Of a stretch of 64,000 bases of DNA, positions 54,676-63,753 are shown in pieces (within the stretch, counting starts at the first letter, position 1; each line of letters opens with the position of its first letter). A program made the translations under genes and the position numbers. The notes beneath the pieces were generated by a model. The model saw only the letters and a list, made by a program, of their open reading frames with translations, did no database searches and was not told the DNA's origin. Source of the stretch: Mycobacterium ahvazicum (lineage in GTDB: Bacteria; Actinomycetota; Actinomycetes; Mycobacteriales; Mycobacteriaceae); the NCBI RefSeq assembly GCF_900176255.2, contig NZ_FXEG02000005.1, forward strand, positions 806,001 through 870,000, given 5' to 3'.

Positions 54676-56060
54676 GTGCACCCGCAGGTCCACAGCCGGG
54701 TGGCCAGGGCGTCCATCGCGTTGCGTCCGTTGGGGCCGGCGGCGTTGGAGATGAACGCGAAGGTGAGCACGCGGCCGGTGCGGTCGGTGACGACTCCGAC
54801 CAGCGAGTTGATCGCGGTCAACGAGCCGGTCTTGGCGCGCAACCACCCGGCCGGTCCCTGATTCGTCGCCTGGTCGAGAAAACGGTCGGCCAGTGTCCCG
54901 CTGCCGCCGGCGATCGGCAGCAGATCCAGCAGCGCCCGCAGCGACGGCTGATCGGGGCCCGCGGCGGCCTGCACCGTGCCGTCGAGGGTCTTGGCGGTCA
55001 GCCGGTCGTCGACCGACAGCCCGCTGGAGTCCACCAGCATGGCGCCGGTGGTGTCGACGTGTGCGGTGCTCAATCGGTTGGTCACCGCGTCGACCGCGCC
55101 GGCGAAGCTGCGCGGCCGGTTGATCGCCGCGGCCACCTCACGGGCGATGCATTCGGCCAGCACGTTGTCGGAGTGATCCATCATCTCGCCGAGGCGCTGG
55201 ACCAGCGGCGCCGATTGCACGACCGCCAGCTGCCGCGCCCCGGAGGGGGCCGACGCGATCGTCACCGCGGCGGGATCCAGGCCCAGGGCCTTGGCCAGCT
55301 CACGCCCGGCGTCCAGCGCCGGGGTCTTGGACCGCCGGGAGTTGACGGTGCTGGGCTGGATGCGTCCGGCGTCGATCATCACCGATTCGATCGGCGCGAT
55401 GTCGCCGTTGTCGATATCGGCGGGATCCCAGCCCTGCGCCATCGTGGGGCCGGTGAACGCCGAGGTGTCCACCTGCACGGTCGTCGGCGTCATGCCGCTG
55501 CGATGAATCTGCTCCACCAGATCGCTGATGCGTGGTGCGCCGCGGTACCAGGTCGGCACGTCCGGCGGTGCCGCCGACAGCGTCGGATCACCGGCACCCA
55601 CCAACACGATCGGTCCCTGGGCGTTCTGACTGCCGGCCACCACCCGGGTGGTGATGCGGGCCTGGCGGTCCAGCGTGAGCAACGCCGCAGCCGCCGTCAG
55701 GACCTTGTTGGTCGACGCCGGCACCAAGGGCACGTCGGCGGCGACCTGCCAAAGCTCCTTGCCGGTGAGGGCATCGGTGATCCGGCCGCCAAGCCGGCCG
55801 AGGTTCGGGTCGGCGGCCACCGGGGCCAGCACGGCGGCCAGCGCACCGGCCGACGGCGTCTCGGCGGTGTCGGCGACGGGCACCATTCCCGGCTTCACGA
55901 CCGGTGCACGCGGCGGCGGTACCGCAACATGTGTGCCGCTGCTGCCGTGTCCACCCGAGGTGAAGAAGGTTGCCGCGGCCACCACGGCGGCGACGAACGC
56001 CAGCACGGCCAATCCGATGAACACCTGGGTGGATTTCCGCCAGCGAGTACGACCCATCAC
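54672..56060 (-). CDS. dacB: D-alanyl-D-alanine carboxypeptidase (PBP4/DacB type)
   Basis: The 462-residue protein has an N-terminal membrane anchor (about 14-32; VFIGLAVLAFVAAVVAAATF). The serine DD-peptidase carries SxxK in ASTNKVLTAAA, SxN in DHSDNVLAECIA and KTG in RAKTGSLTAIN. It trims or hydrolyses cross-bridges of peptidoglycan outside the membrane. It matches Rv3627c. It is divergent from ppa across a 123-base gap. Confidence 0.93.
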   Translation of the reverse strand: MMGRTRWRKSTQVFIGLAVLAFVAAVVAAATFFTSGGHGSSGTHVAVPPPRAPVVKPGMVPVADTAETPSAGALAAVLAPVAADPNLGRLGGRITDALTGKELWQVAADVPLVPASTNKVLTAAAALLTLDRQARITTRVVAGSQNAQGPIVLVGAGDPTLSAAPPDVPTWYRGAPRISDLVEQIHRSGMTPTTVQVDTSAFTGPTMAQGWDPADIDNGDIAPIESVMIDAGRIQPSTVNSRRSKTPALDAGRELAKALGLDPAAVTIASAPSGARQLAVVQSAPLVQRLGEMMDHSDNVLAECIAREVAAAINRPRSFAGAVDAVTNRLSTAHVDTTGAMLVDSSGLSVDDRLTAKTLDGTVQAAAGPDQPSLRALLDLLPIAGGSGTLADRFLDQATNQGPAGWLRAKTGSLTAINSLVGVVTDRTGRVLTFAFISNAAGPNGRNAMDALATRLWTCGCT

Positions 56061-56183
56061 TCTCCTGACTGTTTGGTCCTATTCTGCCGAATCTGGGAAA
56101 ACTCGCTCGACTAGGGTGATCCGCGACGAACCGATCTACTCGGGTCCACCCAGAATTACTTCTCTTCAAAGGAGCGTCAGACA

Positions 56184-56672
56184 GTGCAATTCGACGTGGT
56201 CATCGAGATCCCGAAAGGCCAGCGGAACAAGTACGAGGTCGATCACGAGACGGGGCGGGTGAAGCTGGACCGCTACCTCTACACGTCGATGGTCTACCCG
56301 ACCGACTACGGCTTCATCGAGAACACCCTCGGTGAGGACGGCGACCCGCTGGACGTGCTGCTGTTGCTGCCCGAGTCGGTGTTCCCCGGCGTGCTGGTCG
56401 AGGCGCGGCCGGTGGGGATGTTCAAGATGGTCGACGAGGCCGGCGGTGACGACAAGGTGCTGTGTGTTCCGGCCGGCGACCACCGCTGGGATCACATCCA
56501 GGACATCGGCGATGTTCCGTCCTACCAGCTGGACGTCATCAAGCACTTCTTCTCGCAGTACAAAGCTCTGGAGCCGGGCAAGTACGTCAAGGCGGCGGAC
56601 TGGGTCGGTCGCGCCGAAGCCGAGGCAGAGGTCGAGCGCTCGATCGCCCGGTTCAAAGAGGGCGGGCACTAA
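56184..56672 (+). CDS. ppa: inorganic pyrophosphatase
   Basis: The 162-residue family I enzyme hydrolyses pyrophosphate, driving biosynthesis. The metal-binding signature DGDPLDVLLLLP, the starting FDVVIEIPKGQRNKYEVD and the histidine-rich VPAGDHRWDHIQDIGD (mycobacterial type) are present. The GTG start follows AAAGGAG. It matches Rv3628. Confidence 0.96.
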   Translation: MQFDVVIEIPKGQRNKYEVDHETGRVKLDRYLYTSMVYPTDYGFIENTLGEDGDPLDVLLLLPESVFPGVLVEARPVGMFKMVDEAGGDDKVLCVPAGDHRWDHIQDIGDVPSYQLDVIKHFFSQYKALEPGKYVKAADWVGRAEAEAEVERSIARFKEGGH

Positions 56673-56730
56673 CGCTGCTGGCGTAATTGCGCCCACCCCG
56701 CACACCGATTCTCGGTGGCATCCTGGCGAG

Positions 56731-57423
56731 GTGACTCCGGTGCTGCATTTCGCCGCGAACTTCTGGTGGCTGATCTTCCCGTTCGCGGGTGCGGTCGGGA
56801 CTGGCGTGCGGGCGGTGGCGGCCGCCAACGAGCGCCGGGCGGAGCGACGGCAGGAACGGTACCGGCTCAAACAGCAGGCCAAGATCGCCGTCGCCCAGGC
56901 TTCCGGCCGGTCGCGCGGCGACGAGGAAAGCTTTCGCCGGGATCTCACGAAACTGCTTGCCGCACATGACCGTACGGATGCGCGGTGGCTCGAGTACGAG
57001 GTCGACGTCGCCAAGCTGCTGGATTTCCCGCTGATGACGAACATGCGCGATCCGCTGACCGTCGCGTTCCACAAGGCCAAGCGGCATGCGGACCTGTTGC
57101 GGCCCGAGCGGCCTGAGGACCTGGCCGGCGATCGCTCGGCGTACCTGGACTACCGCGACGGGGTCCACGAGTACATCAGCGCCTTCGAGATCGCCGAGGC
57201 CGAGGCGATTCGCCGCCGTCGCAGCGATTTCTCCGAAGACGAACAACAGCGATTGGCGCGCGCCCAGGCCCTGCTGCACCTGGCGCAGGACGAGGGTGCC
57301 ACTCGTGAGGAGCGCCAGATCGCCTACGCACGAGCCGGCCGGGAACTCGACGGGCTCATCGTGCTGCCGGCGCCCGCGCGGGCCAGTATCGAACGCCGCA
57401 TCGCCGGACAAATCGAGGCGTAA
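56731..57423 (+). CDS. membrane-anchored coiled-coil protein, unknown function
   Basis: The 230-residue protein is not recognised. One N-terminal membrane segment (about 5-26; LHFAANFWWLIFPFAGAVGTG) is followed by a strongly basic stretch (ANERRAERRQERYRLKQQ) and a long charged helical region with no cysteine or catalytic motif. It fits a cytoplasmic-facing coiled-coil anchor. The GTG start sits after a GGCGAG ribosome binding site. It stands 58 bases after ppa and converges on the DUF475 gene; it may share the ppa transcript. Confidence 0.65.
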   Translation: MTPVLHFAANFWWLIFPFAGAVGTGVRAVAAANERRAERRQERYRLKQQAKIAVAQASGRSRGDEESFRRDLTKLLAAHDRTDARWLEYEVDVAKLLDFPLMTNMRDPLTVAFHKAKRHADLLRPERPEDLAGDRSAYLDYRDGVHEYISAFEIAEAEAIRRRRSDFSEDEQQRLARAQALLHLAQDEGATREERQIAYARAGRELDGLIVLPAPARASIERRIAGQIEA

Positions 57424-57428
57424 CCGCC

Positions 57429-58502
57429 CTAGGCGGCGCCTCGCCTGTTGCGCAGCACGCTCCATCCGAACGCCGCCCCGATGAAGATCACGCCGACCGA
57501 GGCGGTGGCGACCTCGGGGATTTCATAGCGCGGCTCGATGGACAGCAGCATGATCACCGACAATGCGCCGATCGCCCAGTGCGCTCCGTGTTCCAGGTAC
57601 ACGTAGCGGTCCAGCGTCTGCTGCTGGACCAGGTAGACCGTGATCGACCGGACGAACATCGAGCCGATCAACCCCAGACCGAGGGCGATGACGATGGGGT
57701 CCGACGTGATGGCAAACGCGCCGGTGACGCCGTCGAACGAGAAGGCGGCGTCGAGCACCTCGAGGTACACGAACAGCGTCAGGCCGGCCTTGCCCACCGC
57801 CGCCGGCGGCGCGGTGGCGGCGGCGTCCTCGACATCGGACGGCTGGAACGCCGTGCTCACACCGTTGACGATCAGATACGTCACCAGGCCCAGCAGCCCG
57901 GCGGTCAGCACCGTCGCGCACTCGTCGCCGGAGTGAGTCAATTGCGTGCCGGCCAGCACCAGCACGATGACGGTGGCCACCACCGAGACCTGGCCGAGCC
58001 GGCCGATTCTCGCGAATGGGACTTCAATCCACTTGAGCCACTTGATGTCTCGGTCGTAAACGATGAAATCCAGGAACAGCATCAGCAGAAATATGCCGCC
58101 GAAAGCCGCGATCTGGGGGTGGGCCGACAGCACCAGCTTTTCGTAACCGGGCGCGCCGTCCGGGAATTCCAGTGCGCCGTGCGGCGGCGGGTTGAGCGCC
58201 AGGTGCAGCGCGCGAACCGGGTCGAGGCCCGCGGTCGCCCACACGATGAGCAGCGGGAACACCAGCCGCATACCGAACACGGCGACCAGAATCCCGATCG
58301 TCAGGAACATCTGCTGCCAGAACGGGCTCATTCGCTTGAGCACCGCGGCGTTGATGATCGCGTTGTCGAAGGACAGCGACACCTCGAGGATGCCCAGGGC
58401 TACCAGAAGAAACAGGGCATTAAGCCCGCCGTGGGCATAGCCGAGTGCGAGGGCCGCCAACGTGACCAACAGCGAAATCCCGAAGATGCGAGCGGCGGCC
58501 AT
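57429..58502 (-). CDS. DUF475 / TerC-like integral membrane protein (Rv3629c-like)
   Basis: The 357-residue protein has about nine membrane helices. The acidic in-membrane motif EVSLSFDNAIINAAVL and its partner LEVLDAAFSFDGVTGAFAI form the TerC-like pair, where Glu/Asp/Asn residues could bind metal ions. Such proteins are linked to metal or tellurite homeostasis, but the substrate is unknown here. It is convergent with the coiled-coil gene upstream (5 bases apart). Confidence 0.83.
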   Translation of the reverse strand: MAAARIFGISLLVTLAALALGYAHGGLNALFLLVALGILEVSLSFDNAIINAAVLKRMSPFWQQMFLTIGILVAVFGMRLVFPLLIVWATAGLDPVRALHLALNPPPHGALEFPDGAPGYEKLVLSAHPQIAAFGGIFLLMLFLDFIVYDRDIKWLKWIEVPFARIGRLGQVSVVATVIVLVLAGTQLTHSGDECATVLTAGLLGLVTYLIVNGVSTAFQPSDVEDAAATAPPAAVGKAGLTLFVYLEVLDAAFSFDGVTGAFAITSDPIVIALGLGLIGSMFVRSITVYLVQQQTLDRYVYLEHGAHWAIGALSVIMLLSIEPRYEIPEVATASVGVIFIGAAFGWSVLRNRRGAA

Positions 58503-58639
58503 GGGTCCTTCCTAGACAGCCGCTCACAATAGGGCGAAGGTGGTCGCCACCGCCAGCCATGGCAATCGCGCACTTACTATTTTCAAATTGTGGCGAAACT
58601 GGCGGTGGCTGGGGGCGGCCGGCCGAAAGCGCCGCCCCG

Positions 58640-59935
58640 ATGACCGAAGTGGGCGGGGCGGCGTCCCCACTGGGCGCCGCCGGGTCCGCGGGAGCATCCG
58701 CGGGACCGGTCACACGTAGCAGCATGGCCCGGGTCGGCGCCGCGACAGCCCTGACCGCGGTGTGCGGCTACGCGGTGATCTATCTGGCGGCTCGCGACCT
58801 GGCGCCCAGCGGCTTCTCGGTGTTCGGGGTGTTCTGGGGAGCGTTCGGCCTGGTCACCGGCGCCGCCTTCGGGCTGCTGCAAGAAACCACCCGCGAGGTC
58901 CGCGCCACCCGCTACGTCGAGGCATTGCCGGGGCCCGAATTCCGCAACCACCCGCTGCGCGTTGCCGCGATGGTCGGCGTCGCGGCGGCCATTCTGATCG
59001 CGGGCAGCTCGCCGCTGTGGGGTGGGTGGGTGTTCGCCGAGCAACGCTGGTTGTCGGTGGCGCTGTTGTCCGTCGGCCTGGCCGGGTTCTGCCTGCACGC
59101 CACGCTGCTGGGCATGCTGGCCGGCACCGACCAGTGGACCCAGTACGGGGCACTGATGGTCACCGATGCGGTCATGCGGGTGACGATCGCGGTGGCCACG
59201 GTGCTGCTCGGGTGGGGGTTGACCGGCTTTCTGTGGGCGACAGTGGCCGGCGCGGTGGCCTGGCTGGTCATCCTGGTGACCTCACCCACCGCGCGCGCGG
59301 CGGCCCGGCTGCTGACACCCGGCAACACCGCGACGTTCCTGCGGGGCACCGCGCACTCGATCACCGCCGCCGGCGCCAGCGCGATCCTGGTGATGGGATT
59401 CCCGGTGCTGCTCAAGCTGACCTCGAATCACCTTGGGGCACAAGGCGGTGTAATCATCCTGGCCGTCACGCTGACCCGCGCGCCGCTGCTGGTGCCGTTG
59501 ACGGCCATGCAGGGCAACCTGATCGCGCATTTCGTAGACGCGCGCAGCGACCGATTGCGGGCGCTGCTCGCACCGGCGGCGATCATCGGCGGAATCGGCG
59601 CCATCGGGGTGCTGGCGGCCGGCCTGGTGGGGCCATGGCTGTTGCGCGTCGCCTTCGGCGCCTCCTACGACGCCGGCAGCGCGCTGTTGGCGTGGCTGAC
59701 CGGTGCGGCGTTGTCGATCGCGGTGCTGACGCTGACCGGCGCCGCGGCCGTGGCCGCCGCGCTGCACCGGGCCTACGCGCTGGGGTGGGTCGGGGCCACC
59801 GCGGCGTCGGGCCTGTTGTTGCTGCTGCCGCTGCCGCTGGAGACCCGGACCGTGGTCGCGCTGCTGTGCGGTCCGCTGGTGGGAATCGGCGTACACCTGG
59901 TGGCCCTGGCGCGCGCCGGGCGCCTAACCGGCTGA
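58640..59935 (+). CDS. multi-pass membrane protein, polysaccharide-export-like (Rv3630-like)
   Basis: The 431-residue protein (same length as Rv3630 when started at this ATG) has about 11-12 hydrophobic helices and few charges. The starting SSMARVGAATALTAVCGYAVIYLAARDLAP and the Gly/Ala-rich helices resemble MOP-superfamily flippases. A role in exporting a lipid-linked sugar fits the adjoining glycosyltransferase, but it is inferred. A longer start at 58559 (MAIAHLLFSN) is in frame. Confidence 0.78.
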   Translation: MTEVGGAASPLGAAGSAGASAGPVTRSSMARVGAATALTAVCGYAVIYLAARDLAPSGFSVFGVFWGAFGLVTGAAFGLLQETTREVRATRYVEALPGPEFRNHPLRVAAMVGVAAAILIAGSSPLWGGWVFAEQRWLSVALLSVGLAGFCLHATLLGMLAGTDQWTQYGALMVTDAVMRVTIAVATVLLGWGLTGFLWATVAGAVAWLVILVTSPTARAAARLLTPGNTATFLRGTAHSITAAGASAILVMGFPVLLKLTSNHLGAQGGVIILAVTLTRAPLLVPLTAMQGNLIAHFVDARSDRLRALLAPAAIIGGIGAIGVLAAGLVGPWLLRVAFGASYDAGSALLAWLTGAALSIAVLTLTGAAAVAAALHRAYALGWVGATAASGLLLLLPLPLETRTVVALLCGPLVGIGVHLVALARAGRLTG

Positions 59936-59948
59936 TCCTGGCTACCCT

Positions 59949-60650
59949 GTGAACATCGAAACGGATTACCAGGGCGTCTGGATCGTGATTCCCGCCTTCA
60001 ACGAAGCCACGGTCATCGGCGAGGTGGTCGCCGATGTCCGCTCCGTTTTCGAGAACGTCGTCTGCGTCGACGACGGCAGCGCCGACGGCACCGGCGAAAT
60101 CGCCCGCAGGGCGGGGGCTCATCTGGTGCGCCATCCGGTGAACCTGGGGCAGGGTGCGGCCATCCAGACCGGCGTCGAGTACGCCCGCCGCCAGCCCGGT
60201 GCGCGGATCTTCGCGACGTTCGACGCCGACGGGCAGCATCGCGTCAAAGATGTGTGCGCGATGGTCGACCGGCTCGTCGCCGAAAACGTCGACATCGTCA
60301 TCGGGACGCGGTTCGGCGGGCTGGAGAGCAGCCGGCCGCCGTTACTGAAACGGATCGTGCTGCAGACGGCCGCCCGGCTGAGCCCGCGCGGTCGCCGGCT
60401 TGGCCTGACCGACACCAACAACGGGTTGCGGGTGTTCAACAAGACGGTGGCCGACGGGCTGGACATCACGATGAGCGGAATGAGCCACGCCAACGAATTC
60501 ATCATGCTGATCGCCGAAAACCATTGGCGGGTAGTCGAACAGCCGGTTGAGGTGCTCTACACCGACTACTCGAAGTCCAAGGGCCAGCCGCTACTCAACG
60601 GCGTCAACATCATTTTCGATGGGTTCCTGCGAGGAAGGATTCCGAGATGA
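59949..60650 (+). CDS. GT2 polyprenyl-phosphate glycosyltransferase (PpgS-like, Rv3631)
   Basis: The 233-residue cytosolic GT2 enzyme has VIPAFNEATVIGEVV, CVDDGSADGT and the DxD-type FDADGQH. It resembles dolichol-phosphate mannosyltransferases and matches Rv3631. Rv3631 makes polyprenyl-phosphate N-acetylgalactosamine for arabinogalactan decoration. It starts with GTG 13 bases after the Rv3630-like gene and overlaps the DUF2304 gene by 4 bases. Confidence 0.85.
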   Translation: MNIETDYQGVWIVIPAFNEATVIGEVVADVRSVFENVVCVDDGSADGTGEIARRAGAHLVRHPVNLGQGAAIQTGVEYARRQPGARIFATFDADGQHRVKDVCAMVDRLVAENVDIVIGTRFGGLESSRPPLLKRIVLQTAARLSPRGRRLGLTDTNNGLRVFNKTVADGLDITMSGMSHANEFIMLIAENHWRVVEQPVEVLYTDYSKSKGQPLLNGVNIIFDGFLRGRIPR

Positions 60651-60988
60651 ACTGGATCCAGGTGCTGCTGATCGGGTCGATCATCGCGCTGTTGATCTAC
60701 CTGCTGTGGTCGCGGCGCAGCTCGCGGTCGAAGGCCTGGGTCAAGGTCGGCTACATCTTGTTTGTGCTGGGCGGTATCTACGCCGTGTTGCGGCCCGACG
60801 ACACCACGGTGGTCGCGCACTGGTTCGGGGTGCGCCGCGGCACCGACCTGATGCTCTACGCGCTGATCATGGCGTTCAGTTTTACCACCCTGAGCACGTA
60901 TATGCGGTTCAAGGACCTGGAGTTGCGCTATGCGCGCCTGGCCCGGGCCGTCGCACTGGAGGGCGCCCAGGCACCGGAGCCGCGCTAG
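60647..60988 (+). CDS. DUF2304 membrane protein (Rv3632-like)
   Basis: The 113-residue protein has three predicted membrane segments (about 4-22, 34-50, 66-88). DUF2304 proteins usually sit next to GT2 genes and anchor or stimulate them at the membrane. ATGA overlap with the GT2 gene supports this partnership. The 3' end overlaps the convergent galE by 4 bases. Rv3633, found here in M. tuberculosis, is absent. Confidence 0.82.
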   Translation: MNWIQVLLIGSIIALLIYLLWSRRSSRSKAWVKVGYILFVLGGIYAVLRPDDTTVVAHWFGVRRGTDLMLYALIMAFSFTTLSTYMRFKDLELRYARLARAVALEGAQAPEPR

Positions 60989-61929
60989 CCGGTGTGAACC
61001 TGCCGGAAGAACTCGACCGTGCGACGCACGCCTTCTTCGAGTTCAACCCGCGGGCGCCAGCCCAAAACCCTTGCCGCCGAACTGATATCGAGACAGGACC
61101 GCCGCAGATCGCCGAGGCGATCCGGATGGAAATCCGGATCGTCGGGTCCGCCAACGGCTTTGGCGACCGCCGTGTGCAGCTGGCGGTCGGAGGTCTCAAT
61201 TCCGGTGCCGATGTTGAACCGCTGTCCGCTGCCGGCCGCACCGGAGGCCTTGACGAAGGCGTCCACCACGTCGTCGACGAACACGTAGTCGCGGGTCTTG
61301 CTGCCGTCGCCGAACACCTTGGTGGGCTTACCGGACAGCAGCGCCTGCGCGAAGATCGCCACCACGCCCGCCTCCCCGTGCGGGTCCTGGCGCGGGCCGT
61401 AGACGTTGGCCGGCGCGATGTGCGAGCAGTCCAGGCCGTACAGGTGCCGGAACGTGTTCAGGTAGATCTCGCCGGCCACCTTGCCCGCGGCGTACGGCGA
61501 CGCCGGATCGGTGGGCGTGGTCTCGGGCGTCGGGTACTGCGGCGGGGTGCCGTAGATGGATCCCCCCGACGAGGTGTGCACGACTTTGCGGACGCCGGTG
61601 CGGCGCGCGGCCTCGGCCAGCCGCACCGTGCCGATCACATTGACCGAGGCGTCGAACTGCGGCTCGGCCACTGAGTGGCGCACGTCGATCTGGGCGGCCA
61701 GGTGGAACACCACCTCGGGCCGGTGCTCGTCGAGAATCGCCTCGAGGTCGGCGGTCACGATGTCCGCCTCGATGAAGAAGTGATCGGGATTGTCGGCCAG
61801 ATGCTCGAGGTTGCGCGCCTTGCCCGACGCGAAATTGTCCAGGCTTACCACCGAATGGCCGTCCGCCAGCAAGCGGTCGACCAGCGTGGACCCGATGAAT
61901 CCGGCTGCCCCGGTAACCAGTGCGCGCAC
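60985..61929 (-). CDS. galE1: UDP-glucose 4-epimerase-type NAD-dependent sugar epimerase
   Basis: The 314-residue short-chain dehydrogenase interconverts UDP-glucose and UDP-galactose or a related sugar. NAD-binding VTGAAGFIGSTLVDRLL is at the start, the Ser in HTSSGGSIYG and the YxxxK pair in SPYAAGKVAGE form the active site. It matches Rv3634c, which provides UDP-galactose for the galactan. It is divergent from the large membrane protein. Confidence 0.9.
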   Translation of the reverse strand: MRALVTGAAGFIGSTLVDRLLADGHSVVSLDNFASGKARNLEHLADNPDHFFIEADIVTADLEAILDEHRPEVVFHLAAQIDVRHSVAEPQFDASVNVIGTVRLAEAARRTGVRKVVHTSSGGSIYGTPPQYPTPETTPTDPASPYAAGKVAGEIYLNTFRHLYGLDCSHIAPANVYGPRQDPHGEAGVVAIFAQALLSGKPTKVFGDGSKTRDYVFVDDVVDAFVKASGAAGSGQRFNIGTGIETSDRQLHTAVAKAVGGPDDPDFHPDRLGDLRRSCLDISSAARVLGWRPRVELEEGVRRTVEFFRQVHTG

Positions 61930-61961
61930 CGGCCCACCATACCGACCGGTAAGAAATAACC

Positions 61962-63752
61962 ATGCCCGCCGCCATCGCCCGGATGCCGCGGGTCGCCCTC
62001 GCGGCGGCCGCGCTGATCGTGGCCGCCCTGGTGATACGGGCGGTGCTGGCGTTCGGCGGCTACTTCTACTGGGACGATCTGATCCTGATCGGGAAGGCCG
62101 GAACCGAGGGCCTGCTGTCGCCGTCCTACCTGTTCGACGACCACGACGGCCACATGATGCCCGCGGCGTTTCTGATAGCGGGGGCGCTGATCCGGCTGGC
62201 CCCGCTGGATTGGACCGGGCCGGCGATCAGCCTGGTGGTGCTGCAGCTGCTGGCCTCGCTGGCACTGCTGCGCGCGCTGTACGTGATCCTGGGCTGGCGT
62301 CGCGTGCTGCTGATCCCGCTGACGTTCGCGCTGTTCACCCCGCTGGGAGTGCCGGGCTTCGCATGGTGGGCGGCGGCGCTGAATTCGCTGCCGATGCTGG
62401 CGGCGCTGGCCTGGGTGTGCGCCGACGCGGTGCTGTTGGTGCGCACCGGCAACCAGCGCTATGCGCTGACCGGCGTGCTGGTGTATCTGGGCGGGTTGCT
62501 GTTCTTCGAGAAGGCTGCGGTGATTCCGTTCGTCGCGTTCGCCGTGACGGCGCTGCTGTGCCATGTGCGTGGCGACCGAACGGCGCTGCTGACGGCCTGG
62601 CGTGGGGCCGCACGGCTGTGGATCGCGTCGCTGATCCTGACGGTGGCCTGGGTGGCGCTTTACCTCGCGGTGGTCAATCAGCAGCGCTGGAGCTCCGACC
62701 TCGCGATGACCGGGGACCTGCTGATGCGGTCCATCACCCACGGCATCGTGCCGGGCCTGGCCGGCGGGCCCTGGCACTGGGACCGCTGGGCGCCGGCCTC
62801 GCCGTGGGCCACTCCTCCGCCGCTGGCGATGGCGCTGGGCTGGCTGGTGCTGATCGCGGTGCTGGCGCTGTCGCTGGTCCGCAAGCAACGCCTCGGCCCG
62901 GTGTGGCTGACCGCGGTCGGTTACGCGGCGGCCTGTCAGGTGCCGATCTATTTGATGCGCTCGTCGCGGCTGACCGCGCTGGAACTCGCCCAAACCCTGC
63001 GCTATCTGCCGGATCTCGTCGTCGTGCTGGCACTGCTGGCGGCCGTCGGACTGTGTGCACCGAACCGATCACTGGGCGGGCGATGGCTGGACGCCTCGAC
63101 GCGACGCGCGGTGGTGACGACGGGCCTGGCCGCACTGTTCGTGGCCAGCAGCCTGTACTCGACGGCGACGTTCCTGGCCAGTTGGCGCGACAACCCAACC
63201 CAGCGCTATCTGCGCAACGCGCAAGCCAGTTTGGCTGCGGCCCATGCTAATTCGACTGCTCAACTGCTGGATCAGGAGGTCGATCCGCTGATCCTGCAAC
63301 GGGTCGCCTATCCGGAGAACCTGGCCAGCCACCTGTTCGCCCTACTGCGGGATAGACCTGAATTCGCCACGGCGACAACGCAATTGAGAATGTTCGACAG
63401 TGCGGGCCGGCTGATCCCGGCACGGGTCAGCTGGATTCGGACCATCAAACCCGGGCCGATGCCGCAGTGCGGGTACTTCGCCCAGCCGGACACCCCGGCG
63501 CGGATGATGCTCGACGGGCCGCTGCTGCCCGCCGACTGGACGGTCGAATTCAACTACCTGGCCAACAGCGACGGCTCGATGACCGTGTCGCTGCCGGAGG
63601 GGCCCGGCGTCAAGGTTCCGGTGCACCCCGGCCTCAACCGGGTCTACGCCCGGGTGCCGGGCGCCGGCGACGCGATCATGGTTCGCGCCAATACCACTGC
63701 GCTGGCGCTGTGCATCGCGTCGGGACCGGTGGGTTTTCTGGCGCCGGCCTGA
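61962..63752 (+). CDS. large integral membrane protein (Rv3635-like)
   Basis: The 596-residue protein has about 10-12 membrane helices in its first 380 residues and a C-terminal extracytoplasmic domain of about 200 residues. The early acidic loop FYWDDLILIGKAG (just after the first helix) recalls GT-C glycosyltransferases, where aspartates bind the polyprenyl-phosphate sugar donor. Its neighbours (PpgS-like GT2, DUF2304, galE) make a role in adding sugars to the cell wall plausible, but it is unproven. Confidence 0.78.
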   Translation: MPAAIARMPRVALAAAALIVAALVIRAVLAFGGYFYWDDLILIGKAGTEGLLSPSYLFDDHDGHMMPAAFLIAGALIRLAPLDWTGPAISLVVLQLLASLALLRALYVILGWRRVLLIPLTFALFTPLGVPGFAWWAAALNSLPMLAALAWVCADAVLLVRTGNQRYALTGVLVYLGGLLFFEKAAVIPFVAFAVTALLCHVRGDRTALLTAWRGAARLWIASLILTVAWVALYLAVVNQQRWSSDLAMTGDLLMRSITHGIVPGLAGGPWHWDRWAPASPWATPPPLAMALGWLVLIAVLALSLVRKQRLGPVWLTAVGYAAACQVPIYLMRSSRLTALELAQTLRYLPDLVVVLALLAAVGLCAPNRSLGGRWLDASTRRAVVTTGLAALFVASSLYSTATFLASWRDNPTQRYLRNAQASLAAAHANSTAQLLDQEVDPLILQRVAYPENLASHLFALLRDRPEFATATTQLRMFDSAGRLIPARVSWIRTIKPGPMPQCGYFAQPDTPARMMLDGPLLPADWTVEFNYLANSDGSMTVSLPEGPGVKVPVHPGLNRVYARVPGAGDAIMVRANTTALALCIASGPVGFLAPA

Positions 63753-63753
63753 A

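Noticed and set aside
54676..54846. N-terminal extension of the zincin-like protein into dac
   Set aside because: It is antisense to the end of the dac coding sequence, and the family begins at the ATG at 54675.
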